From: Channa striata
Lineage: Eukaryota > Chordata > Actinopteri > Anabantiformes > Channidae
Direction of reading: 5' to 3'
DNA: 64,000 bases
NCBI GenBank assembly: GCA_033026295.1
Contig: CM065182.1
Span: 16,264,715 to 16,328,714 of the forward strand
The notes beneath the pieces were generated by a model. That model saw only the letters and a program-made list of their open reading frames with translations. It was not told the DNA's origin and made no database searches. This document shows, piece by piece, positions 60,918 through 64,000 of the stretch; the stretch's first letter is position 1; every line of letters starts with the position of its first letter. The position numbers and the translations under genes were made by a program.

Positions 60918-61115
60918 GTAGGTCCCTTCGCCTGTGGCAGTGCATGCTGGGAGGATAGTGTTTGAGATTGTTGGTGGTGTTACACTTATTCATTTCAGTT
61001 AAAGATTTGATCACTTACTGTACTTGTAGAAGAAACATGGTGACTGTTTTGTAGTTTTGCATCACATCGTGGGGTGTGTGCGTGTGCGTGTGTGTTTGTA
61101 TGTATTCTCGTCCAG

Positions 61116-61235
61116 ATTGCAGACTTGTTGGCAGAGCTGGCTGATGAGAGAAGCACAAGTGAATCAGCATCCCAGTTACTCGAGACTGAGACCGCAGAGA
61201 GACTCCGCCTGGAGAAGGACATGCACGATCTACAG
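61116..61235 (+). CDS. myo18a: MYO18A exon: coiled coil, GC donor
   Basis: Encodes IADLLAELADERSTSESASQ, LLETETAERLRLEKDMHDLQ. The homologous junction falls after CAG, where the next bases are GCAAAT; no GT lies nearby, so this is a GC-AG intron. Confidence 0.93.
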
Positions 61236-61347
61236 GCAAATATGCATGCTAATCCCAAAAAAATACTCCAAAGAATTTCACAAATGCCAATTTTAATTGG
61301 ACTGACAAGCCCACATTTTGATTGATGTGTGAATCTGTGCATTTCAG

Positions 61348-61462
61348 ACCAAGTTTGATGCCATGAAAAAACAACTAGACTCACAGGAGATGGAGCTGAT
61401 GGAAACTCGACTCATGAAATCATCCGAGCTCAATGGGGAGATGGATGATGATGATGATGCTG
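61348..61462 (+). CDS. myo18a: MYO18A exon: coiled coil with acidic run
   Basis: Encodes TKFDAMKKQLDSQEMELMET, RLMKSSELNGEM and DDDDDA, ending at phase 1 before GTTAGT. The Asp run matches NGEVDDDDAGGEW in human. Confidence 0.95.
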
Positions 61463-62659
61463 GTTAGTTGAGGTGGAAACTGCTGCAGCAGTTATCATAA
61501 GTAAAAGGTCTTTTGTAGAGATTTATCCATGTGTGCTTTAAATTGTAACACAAAAAAAAATGCATGTGACTTCAGTAAATTATTTGTCTTTTTAGAATCA
61601 CACTCGTGGTCTTCAGAGGTTTTTAGCATTTGGATTCAACTCCTTAGTGAATTGTGCTTTGCACCCTTTGAACCTCTTGCCTAGACCTGCCTATTAGGCT
61701 TGTCAGCTCAAGACAGAAGTATGACTTACTGACCCACTCACACCAGCATTGAACAATTTGCCGTATACTAATTACAGCTGCGGGAATAAGTGGCTTTGTT
61801 CGACTGTTTCAACAAGAGACAGATTTGATCACATCTTGCGTAATACTGTTAAGTATATTTTCCAAGTTTAGGATTTACCGCTAGGGGATTAAGATGTTTC
61901 CTCCCAGGCATACAACTAATGCCTTTTACAGATTGGTCTCCACCTGCTTGGAAAGCGGGCTCCTGCTGAGAGCATATTGTCAATGAGAGTTTTTTTTCTG
62001 GGTTCCCACCCCCCTTCAACCCGCCTTAGCAGACAAGCCATTACAGAGCATATCAGAATTCTTAGATGAATGAGAAAATAATCGTTGGGATCAGAGCCGG
62101 TGGCCCTGCAAGTTGTCATTATGCTATATATATGCTAATGAGCAGCACTGATGGAGGAGCCTGTGTTGGTATGTGAAGGAGAAATGGACAGCCTCTAAAA
62201 TGATAAGGCTTGGAAATGAACCTGAACCTGAATGTCTGCCTGGCCGCTGTTATAGTTCTGATAGCCTCTGACAGCTCCAGAATTAGGGTCGGCTAAGAAC
62301 TGTGGAAAGTGCCACTTAGACATGTCCTTCTCTAACTACTATTGTGGTGTGCTCTGAATTCTTACCTGAGGTTTATCCAAGATTAGGGTTGAAATTTAAA
62401 GGCTGCTCTGTAGTTTCCTATCAAAAATGTTCACCTCATAAGGCCGGGGTGTGATGAAAGAAGTTTTATTTCCTGATAGATTATAATAGTTCTCCCCTTG
62501 AATGTGATAACCATCGCAGCCAGTACAGTGCAGTCCATGATTCACATCATACATGATTTCTGAGCCTTAGAGCCCATTTGTCTGTCTACTTGTGATAGGC
62601 CTGCATTAAAAACCAGAGACACCCAAATGTCACACAGTCTCTTTCTGATTTTTCTCCAG
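61463..62659 (+). other. myo18a: myo18a intron
   Basis: 1.2 kb; nothing recognised. Confidence 0.8.
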
Positions 62660-62787
62660 GAGGCGAGTGGCGGATAAAATACAACCGAGCCATTCGTGAA
62701 ATGGACTTCACCAAAAAGAAACTCCAGCAGGAGTTTGATGACAAGCTGGAGACAGAACAGCAGAGCAAGAGGCAACTTGAGAGAAAG
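62660..62787 (+). CDS. myo18a: MYO18A exon: coiled coil, GC donor
   Basis: Encodes GGEWRIKYNRAIREMDFTKK, KLQQEFDDKLETEQQSKRQL and ERK. Ends AAAG before GCAAGA with no GT alternative, the third GC-AG intron in the gene. Confidence 0.94.
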
Positions 62788-62924
62788 GCAAGAAACTTTT
62801 ATATTATTCACCTTAAAAAGGAAAAAAGATAAACTCCATTTAATGTATGGCTACCTCCTAGCTGGTTAGTTGTATAAATTTCATAATGAAATACAATGAC
62901 CTGTCATAAAAGAATAATAAAAGT

Positions 62925-62969
62925 GTGTGTGTTTGTGTGTGTGTGCGGGGTGTGTGTGTGTGTGTGTGG
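62925..62969. repeat. (GT)n microsatellite, interrupted
   Basis: Interrupted GT tract ending nine bases before a myo18a acceptor, so it occupies the place of the polypyrimidine tract. Confidence 0.85.
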
Positions 62970-62978
62970 ATGCTGCAG

Positions 62979-63133
62979 CTGGCTGATTTGCAGACAGATA
63001 ATGAGGATGTGCAGCGCACTGTGCAGCAGCTGAAGAAGAAGTGCCAGAAACTGACGGCAGAACTGCAGGACACCAAGCTTCACCTGGAGGGCCTGCAGAG
63101 CCGCAACCATGATCTGGAGAAGAAACAGAGGAA
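62979..63133 (+). CDS. myo18a: MYO18A exon: coiled coil
   Basis: Encodes LADLQTDNEDVQRTVQQLKK, KCQKLTAELQDTKLHLEGLQ and SRNHDLEKKQR. Phase 0 in, 2 out, donor GTTAGT. Confidence 0.95.
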
Positions 63134-63828
63134 GTTAGTTTCAGCTAACTCTCCAACCTTCCTATCTGTCTGCTCCCATTTCGTCCCTGTGTCCTCCTTC
63201 GTTTTCATAGTCACACACTACAGAGAACATATTGCACTTTTCTCCTTGGATTGCCCGGCACAGACACTCTGACCCACTCCACAGAACACTAAAGTTTTCT
63301 TTAATTTGAATAGTGACTGAGATGTTCTGTAATCTGTGGAATTGCATTAGCTGAGAAAATGACTCAGACTTTAAGCACTTGAGAAGCTATCGCTGTGGCA
63401 GAATGTGATCTCTCCCCTGTGGCTAATTGAAGATGCTCTGTGGGTGAAATTATTTTCAGCTGCGCTTCAGAGAGAAAAACAGGGAATTACAACGAGCTGA
63501 CAGCATGAAACACTTAGCTGTTAAGTTCACTAACCATAAGTGCTTCTGCCCTAGACAACTGAAGAAAACATTTTGCACATTATTACAACCCAATTGTAAA
63601 TTGATTGCTAATGGAAGGGGATAACATTTGAGGCTAAAATAGAAGTAGTTCTGAACTGATCCTGGGCTCTGTGTCAGCTGAAATTCTCCTAAGCAAGTTA
63701 GATGTGCATAAGCAAGCTCGTTATTTTCTTTTTTCATATACACAACTCTGTTTTATCACATGAAAAACAATTTAATGTTCCAGTCAATTATCTATTGTTC
63801 ACACACATGACACTCAACTGACTCATTC

Positions 63829-63873
<45 letters not shown>
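63134..63873 (+). other. myo18a: myo18a intron
   Basis: 0.7 kb, ending in a long (TG)n tract directly before the acceptor. Confidence 0.8.
63832..63870. repeat. myo18a: (TG)n microsatellite at splice acceptor
   Basis: About nineteen TG units immediately followed by CAG, the acceptor of the last exon in view. Such UG-rich tracts in RNA are bound by TDP-43/CELF-type proteins, which could affect splicing. Confidence 0.9.
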
Positions 63874-63997
63874 ATTTGACCTGGAGCAGAACCAGTCTCA
63901 GGCTGAGGTACAAAGAGAAAAGAGCCAGAGGGAGAAGCTGGCTCGAGAGAAAGACATAATGACTGGTGAGATGTTTAACCTCCGCCAGCAGCTGCAG
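63874..63997 (+). CDS. myo18a: MYO18A exon: coiled coil (last in window)
   Basis: Completes a Lys codon, then FDLEQNQSQAEVQREKSQRE, KLAREKDIMTGEMFNLRQQL Q. The donor GTA is cut by the window edge. The remainder of the tail is not in view. Confidence 0.93.
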
Positions 63998-64000
63998 GTA

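Larger units (their letters stand above)
25598..63997 (+). other. myo18a: myo18a gene, coding span within window
   Basis: Unconventional myosin XVIIIA on the plus strand, truncated by the right edge. Domain order from spliced exons: KE-rich N-terminus and PDZ domain, optional proline-rich block, SH3-like N-terminal myosin subdomain, motor with P-loop GKSGSGKTT, switch I NGNASRF and switch II DTPGF, converter, one IQ motif (residues QAACRGYLARQ), then coiled-coil tail. The family hydrolyses ATP very poorly and acts as an actin crosslinker/scaffold at Golgi, membranes and sarcomeres; switch residues here differ from active myosins (DTPGF instead of DISGF), in agreement. Exon phases are compatible throughout, except for a one-base surplus in the P-loop exon. 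Three introns use GC donors. The C-terminal tail is off the window. Confidence 0.95.

Noticed and set aside
1..64000. CRISPR arrays, tRNA/rRNA genes, complete transposons or viral insertions
   Set aside because: No regularly spaced repeats with unique spacers, no cloverleaf with A/B boxes, no intact transposase, reverse transcriptase or viral gene was seen in either strand.

Overview
The window is vertebrate nuclear DNA, almost certainly a ray-finned (teleost) fish. It has short exons with GT-AG introns, AT-rich introns full of (CA)n/(TG)n microsatellites, and decayed fish-type transposon fragments. Three multi-exon genes can be recognised by the proteins their spliced exons encode. No bacterial operons, CRISPR arrays, rRNA or tRNA genes were seen.

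Layout. (1) About 0-1.4 kb, minus strand: the first coding exon and CpG-rich 5' end of a KSR-family scaffold gene, most likely ksr1; the rest lies off the left edge. (2) About 1.4-6.6 kb: intergenic, with one decayed Tc1/mariner transposase fragment. (3) About 6.6-19.4 kb, minus strand: a complete five-exon vezf1 gene (six C2H2 zinc fingers and a PVNI-repeat tail ending SPPW), with a 2.2 kb 3'UTR, a putative poly(A) signal and an ETS site by the promoter. (4) About 19.4-23.5 kb: AT-rich intergenic DNA with one unsupported 202-codon ORF. (5) About 23.5 kb to the right edge, plus strand: myo18a (unconventional myosin XVIIIA), from a likely non-coding first exon through the KE-rich/PDZ exon, variable proline-rich exons, the motor domain, the IQ motif and the first part of the coiled-coil tail. 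The window ends three bases into an intron. I placed 30 coding exons by splice sites, reading phase and similarity to recalled vertebrate MYO18A; 29 are well supported and one small exon is moderate.

Products. KSR1 is a Raf-MEK-ERK scaffold, VEZF1 a nuclear transcription factor and MYO18A a PDZ-bearing, ATPase-poor myosin linking actin to membranes and, in muscle, to sarcomeres. They are neighbours, not a pathway; their human counterparts all lie on chromosome 17q, so the block looks like conserved synteny.

Most noteworthy: a one-base frame disruption just before the myosin P-loop; three GC-AG introns in myo18a; tandem donors in vezf1 that switch a zinc finger between C-x2-C and C-x4-C; an 'optional' myo18a block with a five-fold PPxGFIP repeat and a V/R-rich stretch; and an intronic MEF2/E-box cluster beside a possible alternative first exon. 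All coordinates were read by eye; homology statements come from family knowledge, not searches.
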